Source: Prinia subflava (lineage: Eukaryota; Chordata; Aves; Passeriformes; Cisticolidae). From it: a stretch of 64,000 nt of DNA. Position 1 is the first letter of the stretch. The number at the start of each line of letters is the position of its first letter. The position numbers and the translations under genes are program-made. A model generated the notes under the pieces. That model did no database searches, had not been told where the DNA came from, and saw only the letters and a list, made by a program, of their open reading frames with translations. The stretch lies in assembly GCF_021018805.1 (NCBI RefSeq), contig NC_086283.1, positions 14,273,162 through 14,337,161 on the forward strand, given 5' to 3'. Shown here in pieces: positions 12,201-27,200 of this stretch.

Positions 12201-15200
12201 CTCAGATCTGAGATATTGAACGTACAGAAGCTCCTCTGCTGAATACATTACTCTCTCATTAAAGATATTGGAAACACAGATCTACAGCCGGAGACATAAG
12301 CATGGACAGCTATTTCATGACTACACATAAAACCTTACCATTCCAGCCTGGTGCAAAAACCACATGAGATAATCTTCCTGAATGTCCACCAAGCTGGAAA
12401 TCTCAGGGATATAAAACTTATCATATTCCACGTGTTTAACCTTCTGATTCACCTAGTGAAGAGAACAGATGGAAACATTCAATGTATTTTAAATATTTTC
12501 AGGATTTTTCAGGTTTACTTTCATAAATTTAGTTATAGCAGTTTGCAACAAAAGGACCCAGAAAGTTTTGCAAACAATACACAATCTCTTATATTTTGGT
12601 ACAAACCAAGAAGAATCAAATAAACCTCTTTCTAACTTATTTTAGTTCCCTCTCCTCCTCACCCCAACCACACAGCAACAACACAGTGAGAGCAGGGACA
12701 GGTGTTTGTGATGCCACAGTGCATGGCCCACCAGCAGCTGCCCTCTTTAGGGTAGCTTTATTTCTAGTCTTTGAGACAGGACTAAACAATCTTCAGGAAC
12801 CTTGGACTTAGGAAAGCCACTAACATCTTTCCCACGTTGTGACTCGATGGACAGTGACACAGCTCACAACTGGCAAAGGGCAGACAATCATCTTGAGCCA
12901 ATACATGCCCAGGCTTTCCTCTCACCTTGTGGAGTTTCTCCAGAAGCCTGAGAGCAGCTGTAATGTAGCTGCTGAACAGAACTGGGATCAGCAGCGTCTT
13001 CCTTCCACTGAGGAGGTAAACCACTGCACCCTTATAGAGGTTCACAAGCCTGAGGAAGTATCTTGGGCACACCTGAGACCACCAATTATCTGGAAAGCAG
13101 AGGACATCAATATAAACCTTGATCAAAGGCCAAAGTATCCCCTAAATAAGGGGTTACAACTGAAAAAACAGGAATACACCTGAAGACTCTTCCAAAAAAC
13201 TTCCCTATTCCTGCCCTAGCTGTAGCAACAGGCAAGTGAGGCCGAGTCATCTAAATACCAGAAACTGAAAAGCTACTCCCTTTCCACTCTCATCCAGCCA
13301 CACCAGTCACTACCCAGCCTGAACCCTGATCAGGGTGAGAGTCTGAATTTGAAGCTTTTCTGTCTTCAGTTCAAGACACTGTTTCAAGTATCTGGCATCC
13401 AGGATACTGTGATCTTATGGGCAAACATCTGTCTCTCAGGAGTGACAAGGGAAGAGTGGCCTAGGCAATTCTCTGTAGCACCACACACTTTTCTAGCAGG
13501 TGTCATGGCGTGTCTCCTGGCACACCTGCACTAAAACATTAACTCCCTCTCTTTAGAGAGGCTGATTTCTTTTTGCCAAGGACAGGCAACCCTTACTTTC
13601 CCCTGAAGGGACCCTGACTATTAGCTTCCTTCCTAGAACCAATCACCTGCGAACTAAAAGCTGGAGCATAGGATTCTTTCGGAGGTCTGAATGCATCATA
13701 TCGCATTTTACAGGATAATAACAGGTTTAGTACAAGATAGCCTTAAGAAACAGTAAGATAACAAGAACAGTAGTAGCTTAACAAATGTGAGTCATAATCA
13801 TTAAGCAGCATATGTTCTGTTCAGCTTAAAATAAGCTCAGAGGAAAATATATCAGAAATTAAAAGACTCAGAAGTGAGAGAAGAGTTTAAGTGTTCAGCT
13901 TAATCACAGACCAACAGGTTTGTCTGCATCTTGTAGAGGAAAAAATAATTTAATATTACATTTAGTATTCTTCTTTTTTACCTTATACAGAAAAGATACT
14001 CTAAAGTGATCACTAGCTGATCAAATTTAAGAGAATAGGATAATCTTCAAGATATACAAAAATCTCTTTCTGTAGAAGAATGCACATTTATCTGGAACTG
14101 AGTCTCTGAATGAGGGTAAACTAGATAAGGTAAATTAGATTAACTTCCCTGGTAAGTGTTCTTTGAAATGGTATTTTACTTGTAAATTAAAACAATTCTT
14201 AAATTACACTTGCCAAGCACTTTGCTGGGGTTGGTATCCAGACGCAAAATAGCCATTGCTAGAGGAAGTGTCAGAGAGATGTAATACTTGGAGTCTTGGA
14301 ACGGTGGGAATTCTGGGAGAATCAGATAGATCCTCATTGCCTCAACATCTGGTGGAGAGCTGGACAACTGAGGAATCAAAAAGCTTTCAAAGCTCTTCAA
14401 TATCTGGAGAAAACAAAACAAAAATGACGATTTATCCTGGGTGATAGTGCACCTCCAACGTAGATGATGTTTAAGACCTGATGAAATGGCAAAACCCTAT
14501 TTAAAAGCCAAACCCAGAGTGAAAAAACCCAAAGCTATAAATATTATAGCTAAAAGTGGCAAGTGGAACATGTATGCTTTTATTCCACAGCTCTGCATTT
14601 GTGAAAGAAATTCTGAGTTAGAATAAATTATACAACCATGAAGTACTCAAATCCTGACAGACACATAATAATTACAAATATAACATACATGGAGTTTATT
14701 TCAGCAGACATTCAAGTATTAAATGCCATGAGATAAAACTTGTTTTTAAATAAAAGTCTTGGAGACACATCCTGAGGAGGTCAAAATCAGCCCAGGCTAA
14801 AGGAGAAGTACCATTAAGTGTCTGGCTTTTAGATATGCAATGCAATCTTTGCCCAACAATGCTGCTGGTACTTGAATGTTAGAGAGGGACAAAGCCCTCA
14901 TTTTCCCTCTGAATATCCAAATCCCAGAAGTGCAATACCTGCTCTAGGAGAATGGAGTGCTGAGAGTTCATCAGCTTCTCAAACAGCACTCTCGTGGAGT
15001 TCAGATCAATCCCCGGGATCTTTGGACTGGTTTTAAAATGTTCATCAATTCTTTAAAAAAGAAATCACAGACAGGGATAAGTTTAAGGAAGAGAACCCAT
15101 TACCTGTGTATTGACGTGGCCTGAGAGCCAACAATAGAGAAACGACCACTAGGGAATTCATAAGACTAGAAACAAAGTCTCTCCCTTCTAAATTCCTCCT

Positions 15201-18200
15201 TGGGCAGGGATGGGATTCTTGCAGAGAAACACTTCATCAAAGTCTCTGGTGTCCCCAGGACTCCTTCACTGACTTAAGAGAGTTGTATTAGGCACTCTGA
15301 AGGGGAAGGCAGCTATTAAAGACAGGATGCATTTGTCAGTTTGATGGTGTGACCGTAACAACACAAGGAGCTGAACAGGCCTGCTGTAGCAGAATGGATG
15401 TTCTCACAACAGCACAGGCTCCAGGCTGGAAACACTGCCCAGAGACGCGCCGTGGCACAGAGGCGCACATCAGGCTGTGCTCTGCAAAGGTACTGCTGGG
15501 TGTGCTCAGGCACACAGCCATGGAAAGGCTGCTCCCACATCTAATCCTGTAATGCAAACAGGCATACGTGGCCTTAAGATACGGGAGGGATGCACTGGGG
15601 TATTTCTATCAAGTGCACCTTGATGTAAGACTTCACGCACAAAGGTACATAGTTAAATACAGTTTCATTTAAGGCTTCAGAATTTATCATTTATTTGGTC
15701 AAATATTCTCTAAGTCCTGCACTAGCCAAGACACCACTAAATTGGAAGAACAACTGTATTTGGCTGATGAAGCCATAAACTCCACTCATTTCCACATTCA
15801 AAGGAGACGTGAGACTATTTAAAGTGACTCAACAACTTGGATACCTCAACAAGGGTTTTAAACCAACATGACACAACTCTCCTGATGCAATAACATGTCC
15901 CAACACTAGAGAAGAAACCACTGGGCACGCAGAAAAACACCAGGATAATTAGCAAACTATCTTCTTTTTCAAGTTGCTCTTGGAATGTATTACACAAAGA
16001 TTACTCAGAGTAAGTTTTTCTTCACCTAGTTACAGGTCATTTACTCATCACATCACCTGAAAAATTTCTCCTCCTCCACATCTTATGCTGTTACCTCCTC
16101 AGCATTTACAGACACGGCCAACGCAAGTCTTCCCAACCCGCAGCCTTTGACTCAGCTATGTGTCTTACAACCTTGTCACCACCCATTGTGAGTTACACCA
16201 GTTTGAAATTCCTCCTTTTGTAAGCAGGAGCACAAAACTTTCCACATGTGATGTCACCTAAAAGGAAAGCATTTCCCTGTTGCCCCTGATGTATTTTCAA
16301 GAGCAGCCTGTGTGGAAGTATATTTTCACATGCATCAGCTAGCTGAGCTGGGTAAGAGACTATTCAGATACCTGGCATTCCTAATTTCCCTTAATGTCCT
16401 ATTCTTATCCCTCTCTTTAAAGATATTAGTATCTCTTTCATTGTGAATTCCAGTCTGCATCAAGGGAAAGCCATACATCTGGCAATTTGGCACTTACTTC
16501 TTCTCCAAGAAGCTTCCATTCCAGCAGGCCGCTGAGGACAGTATCTGAACAACATTACTGTTTGCAGCAGGAAGATAAAAGAAAACAGAGATACAGGTTA
16601 TGAATGGATGCCTCAGTAAATCTCTTCACCTCTCTTCCCTTCCTTTTATGGGAAACAATGTCAGGATAACCCCTTTAGAGGCACAGAGGGCAAGACTTCA
16701 TTCAGGATCATGTAAGGCCCCTCTTTGAAAGGAGGAATTAGTGCCCCCTTTTACACCTATTCTGCCCTTCTCATGGCAGCCACACTGGGGAAAGAACTTA
16801 ATCAGTCTCTTCACAAGTTCTTGCTGCTTTTCATGAATTTTAGTCATACAGTGAGGGACAACTTTAAAATCAAGTTCCCACCCATCATCTGCAATGCTAA
16901 GGCAGCCTCAAATTCTTCTGGTTTTGCTCAGAAGCTCTCACCTGGCAGCCTTGTGGCTGGCAACTCCTCCCCTTGGAAACGACCAAGAACCACACTTGAA
17001 AAGGTTGCTAAATTTCAAGTGAAAGCATGGCACGGAAGCCAAGAAATATGTTTAAACAAAACTTTCAACAAAAGGCTTGTCCAGTGCCACAATACCTACT
17101 TGACAGAATTAGAACTGTTCTTTTCTAAAAGCTTTTGCCTCCAGACATCTATAGTTTCATCATTTATTAAACAGGTGTAACGTGTTTCATTTATGGTCCG
17201 GAAATCGTCAGCAGGCAAGGAATTCTGTGAGAAGATACAGATTTCAGCAAAGACAAGGCTTGTAAAACAATTCTTTCCTATGCATAATTTCTGTTTTAAT
17301 AAATAACTGATTGCTTCCGTAGTGTGGTCTCAGAAAAGGTTTGGTTAGAAGTTTTGTGGCATTACTAAGTCCAAAAGGGAGTGTATGAAAATGTTTGAGG
17401 AAAAAAATGATCTTCAAATAAATTTTAAAAAGAGGAAAATAAAAAAATCAAAGTTTAATATCCTAGATGTACCAAAGCCCTCTTAAATACTATCATATCT
17501 AACTACAGGCTTAGTAGAGTTATTTTAACCCTTTCTCTATGCCTCAAAAGTTTATCCCAAACACTTCTTGAAAGAAACAAGTCAGAAGCAGGAAAACCAA
17601 TTCAGCATTCAGCCCTCCATCCAGCACTGCTTGACAAAATCCTACTGTATGTGGATCAGCTGCAACTGATGGCCCTACAACACATCAATCATGCAGAAGC
17701 CAGTGCCAAAGATGGAAAGCAGCCCCCTGCTTCCAATCTGCAAAGACTGGATTCCCCTCCCTGCTGATTAAACGGGAATCGGCATCTTCCCAATGGCTTT
17801 GATGTGCCTCTAAAGAAAGGCAACTTTCAGCCACTGAAGCTGTAAATCCCTGTAAGAACTGTCAGAGCTGGTACAGTTTGTAAGGCAGAATGGAGTCCAG
17901 AGCAATACTTCCATTTCAGAAGATTTTAGCAAAAACAAAAGGTGTGTTGCGAAAGCTGGGACAGGGGAGAAGGCTTGAAAGCATACTTCATTTGGTTTAC
18001 CTCGTATTTGGAGCAAAGCACAAACGTTTGGTCTCCTCCAGAGAAGATATGTTTAACAATGTGGTATTTACAGGCATCTGTTTGAGAAAGACACAGGTGT
18101 GTTAGAGGCTGACCAATGTAAGGCTCTACTTGTACTTTCTACCTTCCCATTTGCACTGCCAGTGCAATTACAAGGAGCTCCTGGGTCCTTTGAAGGCCCT

Positions 18201-21200
18201 GCTGAAATCAGCTGCAACTCAAGCACTCTCTCTTTCCTGAGAGGTACACAGGAGGGGAAAGTTGTCATTTTTAAACTGCAATGGGGGCTTTAAAGAGTGA
18301 ACAAAGCCTTTGGAACACAGTATTAGTACAATTTCATGAATTCTCAAGATTGCCAGATGCTGAGCTCTGCCATAAAAAGAGAAAGGGAGATGGCACACAT
18401 TAACAGAGAGAGCAAAAGGTCACCCAGAAATTACCACAGTGCATTTGGGACAATAGGATGGGTTTCTTTTGGTATTTCCAGAAATTTCACAGAAAGATGT
18501 TAAGATGTCTTTAGGTAACCACAAGTGAAATTATTTATGTCCATTTGCCATTTCAAATTGAGCACAGTACATACCAGGTTTCCCTGAGAGTTGCCCATTA
18601 TGGGCTGCCCAGTGACCCTTGACAGGAGAGGGACACTTTACATTGCATGTGTGCCCTGTTCCCAGCTGCCCTCTTGTTCCACAGCCAAATGCATAGATCA
18701 TTCCTGAAGAAGGCACAAAGGCTAAAGTGTGGTGTCTGTAAGAGATGGGTACATAGTTTGGGACTAGTTTAACAATAAATTAAAAAAACCACCACCAACA
18801 ACAAAAAACCAAAACAAAAACAAAACAAAATGAAAACAAAACAAAAACCAAAGACCAAAACCAACTAAAAAACCCCCACAACAACCAAACCACATGCAGG
18901 CTAGAACTTATTCTCATTTCTCCTAGGTGTCTTCGGTTGCAATGCAAGATGCATTGTATGTATTTCAGACCAAAAGTATGTATTCTATTACCAGCTATTA
19001 AAACCAGGTGAAGCAGTGTTCTTTATCTCTTCCACTATCCATCCCTCCTCCAGGAGGACATCTTCTGTTAATAGGCTGAATTAAAGTTTTGCTGAATTAT
19101 TAAGTTGGGAAGGTATTTTTTACAGGTTAGAGCAAAGGGTACAACCCCAATTTAAAAAAATCTCATTCAGAGGGCCTTAAAATTCTCATGGAAAGTAAGA
19201 ATTTAATTCATTTAGCTTTGACACATAGAATGCAGAAGCAGGACTATCTCCCCCTACTTGCATGACTCAGTATCAGCATTAACTTCCACCAAAGGAAAGT
19301 TTCTGACTGCACACAGGACTCACCTGCCACAAGCAATCTGGGATACTTCACTGCCCATGAGCTCAAGAACTCTTCGGGGGTTCACCTCATCATTCATGGA
19401 GTCATGGCCCAGCTGCCCACAGGAACCTGCGCCGAAGGTGAACACCCCTCCACTCTGTCAGCAAATCAAACAGCAGAGTCTCCATTTAGGGAACCATAAC
19501 CCAGCAGGATCTCCCTGACTCCAGTTTCAGTATGAGCCCAAAGCTTAGGCAGAGACTGATGAGCATTCTCAAAGGATTCAAAAAAGAAAACTTGTGTTCT
19601 GTTAACGCAGCTTTCGAACAAGCTACCTTGCCACCCATCAGAAACTAACAGAATTATCTTCAGGTATCTCTATACTAGACAAGCTCCTACAGAACTAGTT
19701 TTCTACAATGGTACTTTTCCCACAGGAATCTCAAACTCAGTTGTTTTAATTCATTTTACAGTGGAAAATGCTGAGGTCCAAAAGAGGAAGCAACATCTAC
19801 AAAGTGGCAGAGCCAAGGCAAGAACTGAGCCACTCTCCTTCAAACCCCAGCCCTGTCCTCTGGCCACTAAATTATACACCACTTGGAAGCAGCAGGTTTG
19901 GAACTGAAAACCTCTTGCAAACATTGTGACTACTAACATTTAATTTACACACTCACTCATTTTAGCTTCCATCTTATTCTGATACACAGTACTAGTCTAT
20001 TTTCCCACAAAATGCTATTTTCACCCCTTTGGATGTGTGTTTGTTAATTTTTTTTCCTCCCAAAGCTAATCTTTTTAAGTGATTTATCTGAGTTTTGCTA
20101 TTTGTTTCCACGGATTATTAATATCTTCATCTTCAATACCAGCAAAGGATCGTATTGGCAATGAATCTCAGACAAATAATTAGGCTACACCTTCCACTTA
20201 GTTTCTTTTACTGGTGTCAGAAGGAATACAGTAAGTCAATCTGTGTCTTCCTACCATTACGCTACTGTGGAAACTACTGTGAAACCATCAGGCGGGGTTC
20301 CCAGGTCAGCACCTTTACCTTTGTCAGGACTGCTGTGTGCTCCTCTCCACAGCTGATGTAAACAACCTTCTGAGACCGCAACAGCTTCACGTGACAAGGG
20401 GACTCTCGGTCTGCAATGAAGTCAAAGGAAATACAGCAGCTGTTTCATAAACACAAACCTGCATGTCCACTGTCAGCCTGATTTTCAGACACGGTCTCTG
20501 AGCACAGGGGAAACTTTTAACAACTGTGGTGAAAAAGGTCCCACATGTCCTTAAGTACCTCACTGCCGCTTTTCCCCTCGAATTCTCAAAAGATAAAAAG
20601 TCTTTGACTGACTCAAACAAAACCATCCAGAACAAGAATGCACATGCTGATTATCTTATATAAATTCAACAAGCACTTGCTCTTTGGGAGATGTGGTGAG
20701 TGCAGCCTAGATACAACCGCCTTCAGCTTCACGCTCCATTTCAGACTCCTCAGGAATGACTGCAAATATTTGTTTCCAAAACCTTATTTAGACCTTTTCC
20801 ATATAGAACAACCCTGACACGTGGGAGACACTTGTGCAAGACACATGGTAAGCTGAATCCCAATGTGTATTTAAATACTCAGCTTTGCTTCTGTTGTCAT
20901 CCTTTAAGCAGAAGATCCTCCTACTTGCAAAGGCTAATCACTACCAACCATTAAGTGATGCTTTTCTCCTTCCCTCTGCCATCCCTAATCATTTCAAGTC
21001 TGTCTCCCAGGGATGAATACAGTAAAAATAAAAGCTAAGCACTTCAAGGAGCAGTAGGCACCCCCAAATAATTAGATACTAAGGGTAGCAGCTGCTTATT
21101 TCATAACAACAAAAAGTCACGTTCCTACCTATAGAAGTTGCCCATTTCTTAAGATTCTCACCTAAGGATTTGTAAGGTGCTTTTTTACTGGGTAGTGAAA

Positions 21201-24200
21201 GAAAAACAGTCACATTTCCACAAATTTAGACTTGAGAGCATATTTTTGATTAACTTTTTTCTGTATTTTAGCACTCTGATCTTTCTTTTGACAAGAATGA
21301 CACTTCTCTCTACAGCACAGTTGTTAATAATAGTGCAGCAGAATGCCCATGTTTGCAGACCTTGCTGTTCACGTTTGACAAGTATAATTCACACTGTCTT
21401 ACCATGATTCACTTATCATAAATACCACATATTTACTACAGTGCCAGGTACTGAAGGGGAAGCAGAATATGATCCCTGGCCAGCACCACCTGAAAAGCTG
21501 ATGCCTATTCTGTTCATTTAAGATTAGCCTCATGTCAGTCTAAGCCTCTCATATGTAAACTGCAGCTTTGTTTTAATTAGAATCATTTATCTGCCAATCT
21601 AAATGAAAAGGACACTTCTGCTCTTCTATTAGATCAGGCCTACTTTACACGCAGTACAAGGTATCTAGGGGCATGTTAGGTATCACATCTACATTCAATA
21701 ACTTGCCTAGATACTCATCTGCTCAGGAATTATGCAGAAAGAAATAAATAGGTTGATATGAAGCTCCACACAAAATCTTCCATTCCCTTGTTTTATTCCA
21801 AAAAGTTAAGAGTGTGTGAACAACAAGCAGAAAAGATCTGAGCTTTTCAGACTAGCAACTGGGAAAACTACCATTTGCCCTACGTGTCTGGTAAACTGTG
21901 CAACAGATAAACCAGACAACATTTTACTATACTGTGATATTCAGTGTTGCCATCATTTTGTACCATATAGATGCCCACCAGTCAAAATTATGTTGGGAAA
22001 TGAGATGCATTCAGCCTGCTGCTCAGCAGGGAAAGCCTCTGCTCCAAACAAAATAGGGCCAAGATATTTCTGAGAAGAGGGAGAATGAGAAGAATATGAG
22101 CGTTTTCTTGAATATTTGCATAAGGACACACTTGAAAGACCTCTCTTTTTAACCCTCCTCACTTAAATTAACACCCACAAGAGGAAAAAACATGTTTCTG
22201 TTTCTATACTAAGTATGAAAAGCCTGTAGAGACAGAGACTTTCTCTGCTATCTCGTCCCAGGAGGAGCTGCTGAGTGTTAAAAGACCCACTCAGTAAAAA
22301 TACACTGTTAATGCAACAATAGACACTAGGCCAAAGGAGTCTATCCTTCTCTCATCTAGGAGCATAATTTTCATACCTCGTTCATCACTTAGTCCCAGCT
22401 GTCCTGAGCTGTTCTTCCCCCAGCCAAACACAGCTCCTGAGAGAGAAAGGGCAAAACTGTGGGCTCCACCTGCAGCAACCTGAGCCAAAGGGATCCCATC
22501 AAGAGACTTGACACGCTGTGGACTGGCTTGGGAGGGACATTCTTTGCCCAAGCCCAGCTGACCATAGCTGTTCTGCCCCCATGTGAAGAACTGGCCATCT
22601 GAAACAAGGAAAGAAAGAGAATGGCAAGTGAAAGTTAGCCAACAGAAAAGCAAGTTTGCCAAAATTAAAAAGAAACAGTTCTGGAGGCTTCGCTCCCACC
22701 CAAGCCTCATGATGAAAAGAAAAAAAGCAAAATCAAGAGAGACATTATTTGCTAAAAAAAGAGCATGGTCTGAAGCCATGGCAAATAAACCAGGCAAACA
22801 AACACACAAGCAACTAAGTGCAAAATGCAAAATACAAAATACAACTGCTGTATCAAACAGTGCAACAAAAAACAGTCCACATTTCACACAAAAGAGTAAC
22901 AGCCAAGGAAAATTTCAACACAAAGAAATTAATTACACACACATTTTTCTAAATCAAGATGGAAAGCTTTCAAGTGTTCCTGCCATCATTCACCAGTGAA
23001 ACAGTGGGTGGTCTGTGTGTAATGTTTTCTTTCTTCACAGTATTGGCAAAGCTCTTCCTCAATATTCATGGTACCTGATCCATTTTATAGCATCCCTTTT
23101 GGCCTGAAAGCAGTCAGGACATGGAATGTCCTTGATTTATTTTGTAGAAATATGCAGTCTTGAATACTGTGCAAAATAACAGCACAAATTTTGGTAATTA
23201 ATAACAGATGTTACAGTACCTGCTGCCAGAGCCAGGCAATGCCAATTTCCACAGGAAACCTGCAGTATTGTCTGTTGGTTCAATTTCTTTATCAACCTAA
23301 AGATGACGACACTATTTTAGAATAAGCATCCACAAATACTGCATCACCTTAGATAAAAGTTACCATTTCCACTCAGATATTTGTTGTATATATACACAAA
23401 ATCTATGGTTTTGAGACTGAGGAACAGTGTCTTGAAGGCAATACAGATCCACACATAATAGATGCAAATCTATGGAGACCTCTAGACACTTGACTAGTAA
23501 CTCAACTACATTTCCTGCTATAACACTGGATCCAACCAGCTGGAAATCATGAAAATAGCTGGTTCTTGGCATCTCTTTCACTATTCTTTTTCAGGCACTG
23601 ACAATTTTCATGCTGCTATGGGCCTAGCAGTTCCAGTAAGTTACAGCATCAAACCCTCTTCAGTGCTTCATACAGAGAATAGCATGTCCAAGGTTCAAGT
23701 TATTCCACAAAAATGTTATTTTTACAATGGCACTATCACATTGCTATGTGAGCCTCTCTGTATCTGTTTTATCAGAACTACATGCAAGTTAAGGACTGTC
23801 TTCCCACAGAGCCCTTCAGCTCAAATGTTAATCTTTTGCAATTGAAACTCTTCCTTTAAATACTGTTTTGACAATGACAGCCATCCTAGAGAGACATCCC
23901 AAACCTCTGCTCTGCACTGGATCTGCAGTGGCAGACCAAATGAGAGGCTGCATCTGTTGTTAACACAGCATGATAAAGCACCATGAAGTACAAACAGCAT
24001 TTCTGTTTTTAAGTACTCTTTCACACACCTCCTTTTTCTGTACAAAACACTGTGGCGTTTTTCATGGAGGAAGCTAAGCACACTCCAATTTTCTTTTCCA
24101 TACCTCAAGCATCTCTGGGCAGAAGGTTCTGTTCTGCCCAAATCTCCTGAGGACTTGCAATGCTCAGGGAGCACCAGCACAGCAGTGGAAAGGAGAAGGA

Positions 24201-27200
24201 ACCACCTTCATCCCAGCACGAGAGGGGCCCTATTCTTGCCACACTAAGAGAAAGCAACCCTCCCAAGGTGAGCAACCCTTGATGCATCACCTCCAAGGAG
24301 CTTCCCTGAGGAAAGCTGAGCCTGTCAAACGCTTACCTTGGTACTGTCACTGCATCCTCTATAGTGGTGAGCCCCAGCTGCCCGTCGCTGCCGGCGCCCC
24401 AGGAGAAGAGCTGGCCCTGGTCGCTGAGGGCCACGCTGTGCGACTCCCCACAGGCCACGTGCACGATGTGCTGCCCGGCCAGCGCCCCGATTTGCTCTGA
24501 GGGAAACAGAGGGAAAACGTCTCTGGTCACATCACTCATCTCACAGCGACACACAAACACCAGGTCTGCGCAAATCTGCAAGCAAAGCCATCCAGGTGAG
24601 TGCACTGATCCCCAATTTAGTTTTAAAACACATCCTACAGGAGAAAAAACCACCAGGTTTACTGAAAACATGTCAGTGCTGAGCTCTTCTGAAAGCCTGG
24701 TTTGAAGATCACAGAAGGCAGGCAGGTATACATGCTTCAAGCACAATGACAGCCAGCCTCAGAGACACAGGAAAACCTATCAGGTTATTCAGGAATTCAG
24801 ATATCCCAGATTTGAGGTTTCCCCACTCAGTTTTGATTCCGGGATCATCCAACACTGAGAAGATAGCAGACCCTGCAAAACATATTTGACCTTCCACAGC
24901 TCTCATGGCCAATGAAGATGAGTCATCCACACAGCTGGCTGTCATCCACAACCCATCCACCACACCTTGATTTATTGCTCGATGTGTGTGTGTTACAACA
25001 CCCTACATGGTAATCTTGGAACAAGTTTGAACCTACCAACCTATGACTATCACTGTCAAACACTCATTTAAAAAAATACCATATACCATTATACCATACC
25101 AAAATACCAATACCATTTAAAAAAATACCAGGAAGCAAAATGAGATGAAGGAATAAATTTTTTTAAAAATCATCACTCAAGTCCTCTGGAAGATAACCCA
25201 CAATTGACTTTTCATCATTACATCATGTTAGGCAACTGAGGCAGGTTTCACAACTACTCTAAAAACATCTATAACCAAATCTTATTCATTACACAATTTT
25301 TACAAAAGGGCACGAAGAAAGTCTTGCTTTTCAATAAAACACTGGGCATACCACACAACTGATGGCAAAGCTTCCTGCATGCCAGCCAGAAGCAAAGTTG
25401 CTTTTCTTTTTTCTTCCCTGAGTGAATACAAGTGTTCCAGGCAGATGAAGAAAGTTTTCACCCTGTAAGCTACAAGGCAGTGGTCAGTATTGCTGAAATC
25501 CCACTTGCCTGGGACATGAGAGGAAAGGGTCATTGCATGCCACTCCATGAAAATGATACCCCACATCCCAAGCATCCAGAAATTATTAACACACTTAGCA
25601 CCAAAACCTGCTTACCAATTAATCTACAAGCCTTAAATGAGCTTAGAAAAAGGTACCCCTAAGAGGGCTTGCCCTCTATATCTTGGAATGAGAAAATGAG
25701 GAGAAAAATCCCTAATGGATGTTATTGAAGAAAAAGGTGACAATTATTTAAATACATATTCTAGCTGAGGAAAATGCCACCTGAACACGTGCTTCACTTC
25801 ACTCAAAACACTTAAAGGCAAAAGAGGTGCAGTATACAAGTAACAGGCACACAAACACCTTAGGAGGGCTTGAGACTTGCCATCCAATAACACCCTTGGT
25901 CCTGCAGCTCTATCCAGCAGCACTGATTTCACCCAGTCCCACTGCCAGTGCAGAGAAACAGCCTGCTTTGAGGGTGGTAACTCAGTTTAGACACACAGCT
26001 TCCCACTTGGGCCCACAAGCACCAAACTACAGCACTGCTTGGCAGTCTGGTTTGCGTTCATTTACATAAATATATAAATGAGGGAACCTATTTTTATCTG
26101 AGAGCTCTAAACAACCAGCAGCTGTAAGAGCTGATCAAGGTCAATGACAAATAGCAGACAAGGTATCTCAGTAGCACTCGTGAGTCTGGTCTCTGCCAGT
26201 CAGACACCCAGCAAGACCAACATTACCTGCTGTGCTGCAGGACACACCACATCAGTTCAGACAGGTGTGTTTCTGTATTCTGTATTCTGACCTGAAGGCC
26301 CAGAAATAAAGCAGCTGCTGGAGAGGATCATGCCATCAAAAAGAGAAGAGGATGAAGCCATCCACTTCTCCCAAGAAAACTCTTGGATTTATGAACCCAG
26401 CACTTCACCCTTGTTGGAAGGGTGCACTGAGACTTGGCTGTTACCCAAAGCACCTGAGCTCCTACAAGTGGTCACAAATTCACCAGCCAGCTCCACTTCC
26501 AAAGCTGCTCCCTGAACACTGCCAAACACTCTAGGGGACAACATGAGTCCAACAAAACAGCAAACATGGACAATATAGGATGCTGGAGCACCCATAGCAG
26601 AGACTGTTTTCCTAACTGCAGGCATGTAAAACACTTCCCTGGGAAAGCAGTACTTGCCACAGTAAGTCTTATTTCCTGCAGGAGCTGACCCTGAATCACT
26701 GAAGCACCTTGGGGAGTTCACAGAAGACTCCAGTGACCAAAGATAGGTATCAGGAGCTGGATGTTGCAGAACTACACCAAAGTAGTACTGCAAATAGAGA
26801 AAGAGTGCCTTGAGGTATGCGGCTGTGGCAAGGACTTCACACACTGGGACACTGAGAGGACACCCAATAGGTTTAGAAATCCGAGGTTGTTTCAGTTCCC
26901 ACTGGCTCCATCTGAAGTTTCATTTGGCAACACAAATGTGACCTTGCACTATGTGCCATCCCAAGAGACAAATAAATACCAACTTATTTTTGAAAGGCTG
27001 TCCTGTGTCACTGAAGGCCTTCAGTGACTGCACTGCTCACCAATGGAACAGAGTACAGTGTCACCTGGACTCACTGGATAACCACAGACAGAAAAAAACC
27101 TCATGCCTGTCTTGGAGATGAAGCTCTTTGCCTTTAGAAAGGTGCAACAACATGTTCCTAAGACCCTGTCAATAGCAGTTTGCCTGAAAAGTCATGAAGA

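Larger units (their letters stand above)
749..24336. other. HERC3 introns 3-24: what the non-coding stretches hold
   Basis: Introns longer than 300 nt: 749-1,211 (CR1 fragment); 1,315-2,019; 2,204-4,334 (46-base A tract, GC-AG); 4,418-5,576; 5,644-6,745; 6,913-8,202; 8,347-8,934; 9,106-10,874 (T-rich run near 9,360-9,390); 11,076-12,338 (MIR remnant); 12,453-12,925; 13,090-14,213 (GC-AG); 14,404-14,938; 15,051-16,497; 16,558-17,099; 17,225-18,000; 18,078-18,574; 18,736-19,323 (A/C-rich low complexity); 19,455-20,318 (MIR remnant); 20,411-22,376; 22,599-23,219; 23,297-24,336. I see no other genes in them. Confidence 0.75.

Noticed and set aside
16725..17180. A 151-codon plus-strand frame
   Set aside because: It overlaps HERC3 exon 10 on the opposite strand and shows no recognisable motif.
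26389..26844. A 151-codon minus-strand frame in HERC3 intron 2
   Set aside because: No homology recognised, no splice context, and length compatible with chance.
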